A stretch of DNA of 5,121 nucleotides, from NCBI GenBank assembly GCA_011046055.1, contig DSBN01000294.1, positions 1 through 5,121 on the forward strand, given 5' to 3'. This DNA is from Sediminispirochaeta sp. Its GTDB lineage: Bacteria; Spirochaetota; Spirochaetia; DSM-16054; Sediminispirochaetaceae. Shown in pieces: positions 1 through 4,787 of this stretch. Made by a program: the position numbers and the translations under genes. Numbering within the stretch: the stretch's first letter is position 1; each line of letters begins with the position of its first letter. The notes beneath the pieces were generated by a model. It was given only the letters and a program-made list of their open reading frames with translations. It made no database searches and was not told where the DNA came from.

Positions 1-8
1 CTAATGAC

Positions 9-26
9 TTCCAAATTGAGAATTTG
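9..26. promoter_or_regulatory. Half-site copy of the downstream palindrome
   Basis: Positions 9-24 read TTCCAAATTGAGAATT and match 15 of 16 bases of the right arm of the palindrome at 71-114 (positions 100-115). The site also has its own short dyad, CAAATT (12-17) and AATTTG (21-26), around GAG. A second copy of the arm about 90 bp upstream suggests a protein-binding site for the same regulator and not a chance stem. It could serve the operon at 174 or an unseen leftward gene beyond the window edge. The regulator is unknown. Confidence 0.4.
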
Positions 27-70
27 CTTCATTTGCATAGCAATGATTTGTGTTTCTAACTGTTGGAGGC

Positions 71-114
71 ATTCTCATTTTGGAAAGTGCAAGTGCACTT
101 TCCAAAATGAGAAT
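71..114. repeat. Perfect 44-bp palindrome, probable operator
   Basis: The arms 71-91 and 94-114 are exact reverse complements over 21 bp, with only AG between them. The outer part contains TTCTCATTTTGGAAA and its complement TTTCCAAAATGAGAA. As RNA it would form a 20-bp stem with a 4-nt loop, but no T-run follows on either side, so it is not an intrinsic terminator. It ends 22 bp before the -35 element of the promoter at 137-165, a position suited to an activator or cooperative regulator. A related half-site lies at 9-26. The operator role is inferred from symmetry and position, and no known regulator motif was recognised. Confidence 0.6.
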
Positions 115-136
115 TGCTGTTCGTATCTCCCGATTG

Positions 137-165
137 TTGCAATAACTCTAGCAAGCACCTATACT
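137..165 (+). promoter_or_regulatory. Sigma70-type promoter of the DUF1538/PII operon
   Basis: The -35 element TTGCAA (137-142) and the -10 element TATACT (160-165) are separated by exactly 17 bp, close to the TTGACA/TATAAT consensus. Transcription would begin near 171-173, directly in front of the ATG at 174. The mRNA would then have almost no 5' leader, which fits the missing Shine-Dalgarno sequence before that ATG. Confidence 0.6.
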
Positions 166-173
166 TGAAATAA

Positions 174-2252
174 ATGAGGCGAAACTCCCAGGTCAGTATT
201 CCAGCAAAAGCAGCTCTGTCCCTCGTCTTCGGCTACGCCAAAACCCGGCTGGTCGAGCAGATCCAATCGGTCTCTTTCATTCTGATTTATCTGGTGATCT
301 TCCAGCGCTTTATTCTCAATATCCCCTTCAGCCAGAGCCTGGCCATCGCCTTGGGGATCGTCATGGTGATCTTCGGCCTGACCTTCTTTCTAGAAGGTGT
401 CAAACTGGGCCTCATGCCCCTGGGCGAACAGGTCGGCGTTCGACTGCCGGAGAAGTACAAGAATCTGTTGGTCATCATGGTCTTCGGCTTCCTGGTAGGT
501 TTCGGCTCCACTATTGCCGAGCCGTCCATCGCCGCCCTTCGCGAACTGGGCAGTACCGTTCCCGTGTGGAAGTCGCCCCTACTCTACTACGTCCTCGAAC
601 GGCACACCGAAGAGCTGATTTACGCTATCGGTATCGGGGTGGGAGCAGCGGTTATCATCGGATTGACCCGCTTCTACTACGACTTCTCGATCAAGCCGCT
701 GATTTTTATCATCATCCCGATTGTCCTCGGATTCACCCTCTGGGCGCACTACGATGAAAAGCTCAACAGCCTCATCGGCTTAGCTTGGGATTCGGGGGCG
801 GTGACCACCGGCGCGGTGAGCGTGCCCATGATTTTAGCCATTGGAATAGGCGTCTCTCGAGCTTCGGGGAAGAAAGAGAGCCTTCGCGGCGGGTTCGGTG
901 TCATCATGCTGGCATCGGCCCTACCGATCATCGCCGTACTGAGCCTCGGCCTCCTTTTGAGCCCCTCCGTACCCGCTCCGAGCAGCGAGGAGGATTTTTT
1001 TTCCCAAGAAAATCGAGACGAGAGTCTTCGAGTTTTCAAGGATGAAGCGGGACTCCGTTCCTACGTCTTCCGGATGGGCAGTGAGAAGGGGCGCCGAGCC
1101 TATTTCGAGTCAAATGCGGAGTATCTTTCGGCTCTCCGCTATTTTGCGTCGAGCCCTACCTACCGTCACAGTCTCCTGGCTTCGATGAGCTTCGCCGATT
1201 GGATCACCGCCAGGGCTTCCGATTACGAGCGAAGTCTGATCTCCCGATACCGCGGAGAGGAGACGGGAGGAAGGGAAAAGCCTCAGGTGATCGGCGAGGT
1301 GATGGAAAAATCGACCGGTAACGCCGTGCAGGCGATAGTTCCCCTGACCGGACTGCTGCTGCTGGTCCTTCTGCTTTTTTTGAGAGAGCGGCCCCAGTAC
1401 AGCGATGAGCTGGTCCTGGGGATCTTTCTGGCGATCATCGGCATGACTCTGCTGACCGCGGGTATATCCCTGGGCTTGAGTCCCCTGGGTCGGGAGGTGG
1501 GCCAGGGGCTGCCCCGTTCCTTTCAAAACGAGGAGAAAGAGCTCGACAGGGTGATCATCAGGAACTTCGACCCGGACCTGGTAGTGGAAACAATCCATTT
1601 GGACGGAAGCAAGAGCCGCTACTTCCTCCTCGAAGAGGGTGATGAAATCAGAAGGATTCGATTCGACCCCAAACTCTACGACGCCGAAGAGGGAACGTAC
1701 GAACATATTATCACCCGCGACCCGATGTTCGGGCCAGGCCTCAGTTTGTTGGGGCTGATTCTGGTTTTTGTCTTCGCTTTCGGGCTGGGCTACGGATCAT
1801 CCCTGGCCGAGCCGGCCCTCCACGCGCTGGGGCAAACGGTGGAAAGCCTGACCATCGGTACGGTAAGGGAGCATCATCTGGTCCGGATAGTTGCTATTGG
1901 CGTCGGTCTGGGGATAATGATCGGGGTGGTGAGAATCGTTTTCTCCATTCCCACGGTCTGGCTGCTCCTGCCTCCCTACCTGCTGCTGTTGCCAATGAGT
2001 CTTCTGGGCGAGGAAAACTTCGTGGGTATCGCCTGGGACAGCGGGGGAGTGACCACCGGTTCGGTCACCGTCCCGCTGGTACTGGCTATGGGACTGGGAA
2101 TCGGCGAACAACTCTCCGTCCACGACAGTTTCGGTATTTTGGCTCTCGGTTCGGTTTACCCCATTTTCACCGTACTGGCCTACAGTCTGTTTCTCCGAGT
2201 CAAACACGAGAAACACATCACCGCGAACAACGAGGGGGAAACACATGACTAA
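174..2252 (+). CDS. Tandem DUF1538 membrane protein, putative cation/proton antiporter
   Basis: This 692-residue inner-membrane protein contains two homologous DUF1538 halves. The halves share a first-helix block ending LGLMPLGEQVG (78-88) and LGLSPLGREVG (433-443). They also share a glycine/AEP motif, GSTIAEP (111-117) and GSSLAEP (541-547), and the signature AWDSGAVTTG (204-213) and AWDSGGVTTG (620-629). Each half ends in a similar hydrophobic helix (241-258 and 653-670). About six or seven membrane segments per half are apparent. Established knowledge: the DUF1538 pair UmpA/UmpB of Halomonas was reported as a two-component Na+(Li+,K+)/H+ antiporter, and here both halves are in one chain. 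Ion specificity cannot be read from the sequence. Two hydrophilic inserts interrupt the membrane domain, at about 266-385 and 450-518. The TAA at 171-173 lies in frame directly before the ATG, so 174 is the earliest possible start. The ATG has no visible ribosome binding site. The stop overlaps the PII-like gene by 8 bp, which indicates co-translation. Confidence 0.85.
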   Translation: MRRNSQVSIPAKAALSLVFGYAKTRLVEQIQSVSFILIYLVIFQRFILNIPFSQSLAIALGIVMVIFGLTFFLEGVKLGLMPLGEQVGVRLPEKYKNLLVIMVFGFLVGFGSTIAEPSIAALRELGSTVPVWKSPLLYYVLERHTEELIYAIGIGVGAAVIIGLTRFYYDFSIKPLIFIIIPIVLGFTLWAHYDEKLNSLIGLAWDSGAVTTGAVSVPMILAIGIGVSRASGKKESLRGGFGVIMLASALPIIAVLSLGLLLSPSVPAPSSEEDFFSQENRDESLRVFKDEAGLRSYVFRMGSEKGRRAYFESNAEYLSALRYFASSPTYRHSLLASMSFADWITARASDYERSLISRYRGEETGGREKPQVIGEVMEKSTGNAVQAIVPLTGLLLLVLLLFLRERPQYSDELVLGIFLAIIGMTLLTAGISLGLSPLGREVGQGLPRSFQNEEKELDRVIIRNFDPDLVVETIHLDGSKSRYFLLEEGDEIRRIRFDPKLYDAEEGTYEHIITRDPMFGPGLSLLGLILVFVFAFGLGYGSSLAEPALHALGQTVESLTIGTVREHHLVRIVAIGVGLGIMIGVVRIVFSIPTVWLLLPPYLLLLPMSLLGEENFVGIAWDSGGVTTGSVTVPLVLAMGLGIGEQLSVHDSFGILALGSVYPIFTVLAYSLFLRVKHEKHITANNEGETHD
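2232..2238 (+). promoter_or_regulatory. Ribosome binding site of the PII-like gene
   Basis: GAGGGGG lies 6 nt before the ATG at 2245 and inside the last codons of the DUF1538 gene. It supports this start and translational coupling of the two genes. Confidence 0.7.
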
Positions 2253-3375
2253 ACAGGACCTCAAGCCCCGAGAGACCTCCACCGTCACCTGTATCGCCCA
2301 CTCAGGTCTGCGCAAGGATATCATCCAATGGCTGGAACGGCGGAACATCGACCCTTTTTATATCGAGATAGGTAAAAACGCACGCCAGCTGATTCGGCCC
2401 CGCCCCTTCGGCCTCCCCGGAACCACACAGCGGCTCCACGAGTCTCCGGTGGAACTGTTCCGTTTCAACGTCGCCCCGGAGCAGACCAGGACGCTGATGA
2501 GCTCCCTTCTCCAGAGCACGGGGCTGGAGTTCCATGGTCGGGGGATTCTCATCGCCCAGGAGGGCACCCTGTACAGCGGCGAAGAGCTGGCCCAACCGGC
2601 GGACCCGCCCACACCGCACCCAAGCTCCTCTCTCCTGTCCGACCTCACCGTCATCACCTGTATTCTGTCCACCGAGGGAAGCGCCGAAAAACTTTCCCGC
2701 ATCGCTCTCGAGCTGGGTACCTGCGTCCCGGTGGTTACCAACGGGAGGGGAACGGGTATGCGGGACTACCTGGGGCTGCTTCGTATCACCATCCCCCCGG
2801 AAAAAGAGGTGGTGCATCTGGTGGTGCCTGAGCACGACGCGGACAGTATCATCAAACTGTTGATCGAAGAGGCGAAGTTGAACCTCCCAGGCCGGGGCTT
2901 CCTCTACCGCAGCCCGGTGAGCTTCGGCCTGGTGGACACCATTCTGAGAATAGGCCACCAGAGTTACGCCGCGAGTATCGAACAGATTATTTCAGCCATC
3001 GACGAACTGAAAGCCGGCACCCACTGGAGAAAGCGCTTCACCGGATTGGACAGGCGGCCTTCGTCCTCGAGCCCCATCCTCTTTCACGACTACCAGGAGA
3101 TAGTCTTCACCTGTCGAGAGGGTCAGAGCGACGCTTTGGTCAAGGAGGCGATCCAAGCTGGAGCCTCCGGAGCCACCGTTTCACGAGTCACCAAAAAGGG
3201 ATCGCCCGGGAAAAAATCCGACACCGCCGCCCGGGAGCGGGGGATCATTTGCGTACCTCGGCGCGGCGCCGCGGCGATCACCGACGCCTTGCTGAACGTA
3301 GAGGAAGAGCTGCTGCGAAAGCTCGACCAAATCCTGATCCACGACGCCCCGACCGTGTATACCCACACCAAGTGA
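2245..3375 (+). CDS. Triple-module PII-like regulatory protein
   Basis: This soluble 376-residue protein resembles three PII-like (GlnB-type fold) modules in a row: residues about 12-107, 134-225 and 282-368. Modules 1 and 2 show the beta3-alpha2-beta4 pattern clearly, each ending in a GRG turn (GRGILIAQE at 98-106, GRGFLYRSPV at 216-225). Module 3 shows the front half clearly (IVFTCREG, then VKEAIQAGASGATVSRVTKKG-like residues near 299-319) but lacks the GRG turn. A Pro/Ser-rich linker (118-132) joins modules 1 and 2. Another linker (about 258-278) precedes module 3. The GlnB uridylylation signature around a T-loop tyrosine is not seen. PII proteins normally act as trimers of about 110-residue subunits that bind nucleotides and control transporters or enzymes. 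Overlap with the transporter gene suggests that the DUF1538 protein is the target. The ligand is unknown. Similar proteins would often be annotated as P-II family nitrogen regulator, but a nitrogen role is not shown here. Confidence 0.75.
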   Translation: MTKQDLKPRETSTVTCIAHSGLRKDIIQWLERRNIDPFYIEIGKNARQLIRPRPFGLPGTTQRLHESPVELFRFNVAPEQTRTLMSSLLQSTGLEFHGRGILIAQEGTLYSGEELAQPADPPTPHPSSSLLSDLTVITCILSTEGSAEKLSRIALELGTCVPVVTNGRGTGMRDYLGLLRITIPPEKEVVHLVVPEHDADSIIKLLIEEAKLNLPGRGFLYRSPVSFGLVDTILRIGHQSYAASIEQIISAIDELKAGTHWRKRFTGLDRRPSSSSPILFHDYQEIVFTCREGQSDALVKEAIQAGASGATVSRVTKKGSPGKKSDTAARERGIICVPRRGAAAITDALLNVEEELLRKLDQILIHDAPTVYTHTK

Positions 3376-3388
3376 CGACTTCCAAGCC

Positions 3389-3895
3389 TCAGAAAGAGAC
3401 ACCCACCACGAAACGACTCCCGGTGTAGATCCACTCGGGTTTACCGAACAGCAGATCTTGCTGCAACTGCACAAAAACGCTCATCACCGGATGGACCCGG
3501 AGCCGCATGGTACCATTCACGTAAGGTCCCATCAAAAAATTCGAGGCGGAGCTCTCCTGGGAGAATTGGAAGTTCGGCGAAAGTCCGACTCCGAATGCGT
3601 AATCGACCCTCTCCCCGTCAAAGGGGAAGGAGAGTCCGAGCTTCAGCGGAATAAGGAAGCTGGCTTCTGTCTTTCCATCCACCTGTTCGGTATGTATGCC
3701 GAAGTCCGCGCCGACGACGAAGTCCATCCCCTGCTCCGCTTCGATCTGGTAGATCATACCGGTGGTCAGATAGAGGGTCTCATAACCAAAGTAGTTGATA
3801 CCGAAGTCTCCGGTGATCAACGATTCACCTTCCACCGCCCCAGATGCATGGACCAGGGCCAGACCTATCAGCAAAAATGTCAGTAGCTTTTTCAC
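3389..3895 (-). CDS. Small secreted beta-rich protein, probable outer-membrane barrel
   Basis: This 168-residue protein was not assigned to a named family. Its N-terminus is a clear Sec signal peptide: MKKLL, a hydrophobic core to about residue 16, then a HASGA cleavage site near residue 20. The mature part of about 148 residues is rich in Gly, Phe and Tyr, with alternating polar/hydrophobic stretches (for example 57-68, 79-91, 98-111, 123-133 and 138-147). It ends in RFVVGVSF, with a C-terminal Phe as in many outer-membrane beta barrels. A barrel of about eight strands is therefore inferred, and its role is unknown. The start is GTG, fixed by a strong AAAGGAG seven bases upstream and by the signal peptide. 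The gene converges on the PII-like gene with a 13-bp gap, and no terminator was found between them. A periplasmic beta-sandwich protein is the main alternative. Confidence 0.75.
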   Translation of the reverse strand: MKKLLTFLLIGLALVHASGAVEGESLITGDFGINYFGYETLYLTTGMIYQIEAEQGMDFVVGADFGIHTEQVDGKTEASFLIPLKLGLSFPFDGERVDYAFGVGLSPNFQFSQESSASNFLMGPYVNGTMRLRVHPVMSVFVQLQQDLLFGKPEWIYTGSRFVVGVSF

Positions 3896-3902
3896 TGTTC
3901 CG

Positions 3903-3909
3903 CTCCTTT
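3903..3909 (-). promoter_or_regulatory. Ribosome binding site for the GTG-started secreted protein
   Basis: On the minus strand this reads AAAGGAG, 7 nt before the GTG at 3895. It decides the start in favour of GTG, since no ATG is suitably placed and the signal peptide begins exactly here. Confidence 0.75.
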
Positions 3910-3927
3910 CTTCCTATATCGTCATTT

Positions 3928-3956
3928 ATTTTATCAAGGTAAAGGGCGGGTATCAC
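3928..3956 (-). promoter_or_regulatory. Possible sigma70 promoter of the secreted-protein gene
   Basis: On the minus strand GTGATA (3951-3956) and TAAAAT (3928-3933) are spaced by 17 bp, matching 4/6 and 5/6 of the consensus. Transcription would start near 3921, giving a leader of about 26 nt. The -35 lies inside the inverted repeat at 3947-3965, so that repeat could be an operator. Confidence 0.4.
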
Positions 3957-3965
3957 TGCTACCCG
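3947..3965. repeat. Inverted repeat over the predicted -35 element
   Basis: CGGGTA (3947-3952) and TACCCG (3960-3965) are perfect 6-bp arms with a 7-nt spacer. The repeat covers the predicted -35 of the minus-strand promoter, a typical repressor position. It is short enough to be a chance occurrence. Confidence 0.3.
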
Positions 3966-4047
3966 GGAGCAGGTCTACCGATATATGCTTTTCCACAGTC
4001 CCACTTTGCCCATACTATTTTTCTCCCTGAAGCGAACCAGGTACCCG

Positions 4048-4063
4048 ACCGGTGTTTTCCGGT
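4048..4063. repeat. Short hairpin ACCGG/CCGGT
   Basis: ACCGG (4048-4052) and CCGGT (4059-4063) flank a 6-nt loop, with a T-rich stretch ending in five Ts just downstream. It is a weak terminator-like hairpin with no gene ending before it on the plus strand, so its role is unclear. It lies immediately upstream of the TGTG/ACAC dyads. Confidence 0.25.
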
Positions 4064-4066
4064 TTA

Positions 4067-4113
4067 TGTGTATTTTTGACACAGCAAATAAAGTATTTAG
4101 ACACACTGTGTCA
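4067..4113. promoter_or_regulatory. Paired TGTG/ACAC dyads, putative enhancer for the sigma54 promoter
   Basis: Two symmetrical sites occur here. TGTGT (4067-4071) and ACACA (4079-4083) are separated by 7 bp. GACACA (4100-4105) and TGTGTC (4107-4112) flank a single C. Their centres are about 31 bp apart, close to three helical turns. TGACACAG (4077-4084) and CTGTGTCA (4106-4113) also form perfect 8-bp outer arms. The sites are about 150-185 bp upstream of the predicted sigma54 start near 4259, the normal distance for an enhancer-binding protein that contacts the polymerase by DNA looping. TGT/ACA dyads are common for such activators. The assignment is inferred. The sites could instead act on the divergent gene ending at 3895. 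Confidence 0.45.
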
Positions 4114-4177
4114 TTTACGCCAGTTATTGGCAGATCTTAGCCCTTAACTACGTTTCGCATTTCCAGGGAACCGATAG

Positions 4178-4220
4178 ATTATTCTTTATTCAGAAATAAA
4201 TTATAATATTTTTTAACATA
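4178..4220. other. AT-rich, probably bent DNA between enhancer and promoter
   Basis: This block is almost entirely A and T, including a six-T tract at 4209-4214 region and a small dyad TTTATT (4185-4190)/AATAAA (4195-4200). It sits between the putative enhancer and the sigma54 promoter, where IHF-bound or intrinsically bent DNA usually helps looping. No clear IHF consensus was found. An UP-like element is the alternative reading. Confidence 0.3.
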
Positions 4221-4231
4221 GTCACCGTATT

Positions 4232-4248
4232 TTGGCATGAACATTGCT
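4232..4248 (+). promoter_or_regulatory. Sigma54 (RpoN) promoter of the hsp20 gene
   Basis: TTGGCATGAACATTGCT matches the sigma54 consensus TTGGCACG-N4-TTGCT with one mismatch (T for C at the seventh position). The invariant GG (4234-4235) and GC (4246-4247) are exactly 10 bp apart. The expected start is near 4259, leaving a leader of about 27 nt before the ATG at 4286. No sigma32-like promoter and no CIRCE dyad (TTAGCACTC/GAGTGCTAA) were seen nearby. Confidence 0.8.
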
Positions 4249-4273
4249 TGATAGTAGGTAAGAAAACAATCCA

Positions 4274-4280
4274 TAGGAGG
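4274..4280 (+). promoter_or_regulatory. Ribosome binding site of hsp20
   Basis: TAGGAGG lies 5 nt before the ATG at 4286. It is near-perfect and confirms the start. The leader is too short and unstructured for an obvious ROSE-type RNA thermometer. Confidence 0.8.
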
Positions 4281-4285
4281 ATACC

Positions 4286-4705
4286 ATGAGATACATTGTG
4301 AATTATGATTTTGAAAACATGCTGGAGAACCTTTTCGGTCATGAAAAACAGGATCGGAGCAGGCAGCTGCCCGTGGACATCCGGGAGAGCCAGGATGCCT
4401 ATCTCATCGAAGCTGAGTTGCCCGGATTTTCCAGAGAGGAGATAGAAGTCGGTGTCGAGGACATGGTCCTGACCATATCCGCCAAAAAGGCCGAAGCGGA
4501 AAAGGAAGATGCAACACCGCAGCAGGAGGCAACCCGCTACATCGTCCGCGAACGTCGCGGTAGCGGATACCATCGGCGTTTCTCCCTCCCCCGGGACGTA
4601 GATGTGGATAAAATCAGCGCCGACTACCAAAACGGGATCCTCAGTCTCGAGATTCCCAAGAGCGAAGAGGCCAAACCTCGGAGCATAAAAGTGAAAGCCG
4701 CCTAA
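4286..4705 (+). CDS. Small heat-shock protein, Hsp20/alpha-crystallin family
   Basis: This 139-residue ATP-independent chaperone would hold unfolding cytoplasmic proteins for refolding by DnaK/ClpB. The alpha-crystallin domain spans about residues 28-126. It opens with LPVDIRESQDAYLIEAELPG (28-47) and includes the loop region RRGSGYHRRFSLPRDVD (90-106). It closes with the hallmark A-x-x-x-N-G-x-L motif as ADYQNGILSLEIPK (112-125). The C-terminal tail carries an I-x-I/V anchor, IKV (134-136), used for oligomer assembly. The N-terminal arm is short (about 27 residues) with the usual amphipathic NMLENLF segment (11-17). Length and motifs are normal and the gene looks intact. It is a single-gene unit with a sigma54 promoter in front and an intrinsic terminator behind. 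Control by sigma54 would tie this chaperone to a specific stress signal through an activator. Sigma54 control has been reported for E. coli ibpB, so there is precedent. Confidence 0.95.
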   Translation: MRYIVNYDFENMLENLFGHEKQDRSRQLPVDIRESQDAYLIEAELPGFSREEIEVGVEDMVLTISAKKAEAEKEDATPQQEATRYIVRERRGSGYHRRFSLPRDVDVDKISADYQNGILSLEIPKSEEAKPRSIKVKAA

Positions 4706-4749
4706 AGAAGGCGGAGCGACGCAACGGAAGACAATCCAAGTCAGGCTCA

Positions 4750-4787
4750 GCGGGTGAGGCTCAAATGCCTCCCCGCTTTTTTCTTTT
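4750..4787 (+). terminator. Rho-independent terminator of hsp20
   Basis: GCGGG-T-GAGGC (4750-4760) pairs with GCCTCCCCGC (4767-4776). This gives a 10-bp GC-rich stem with one bulged T and a 6-nt loop, followed by TTTTTTCTTTT (4777-4787). It acts on the plus strand only, because the other direction has no T-run. Most of it (from 4761 on) lies within the 3' coding end of the convergent GGDEF gene. Confidence 0.88.

Noticed and set aside
1..38. Start of a leftward gene (minus-strand ATG at 36-38, open to the edge)
   Set aside because: There are only about 12 codons and no ribosome binding site is visible, so it cannot be supported within this window.
80..96. Sigma54-like promoter inside the palindrome (TTGG...TGC on either strand)
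   Set aside because: The GG-to-GC spacing is 11 and not the required 10, and the -24 block lacks GCAC.
71..114. Palindrome read as an intrinsic terminator
   Set aside because: The stem is AT-rich and neither side is followed by a run of Ts.
1110..1706. 198-codon minus-strand open frame inside the DUF1538 gene
   Set aside because: It is a shadow of a strongly supported gene. The protein is low-complexity and Gln/His-rich, with no domain and no ribosome binding site.
1797..2958. Two long minus-strand open frames (1797-2348 and 2302-2958)
   Set aside because: Both lie opposite the operon, and their translations have no recognisable motif and the Gln/Arg/His bias of antisense frames.
4129..4142. 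Second sigma54-like site (TTGGCAGATCTTAGC)
   Set aside because: The spacing between GG and GC is 9 and the -12 block is not TTGC. The site at 4232-4248 is far better.
3896..4285. RNA gene or small protein in the 390-bp divergent region
   Set aside because: No tRNA or known RNA fold and no start with a ribosome binding site was seen. The region is explained by promoters and binding sites.
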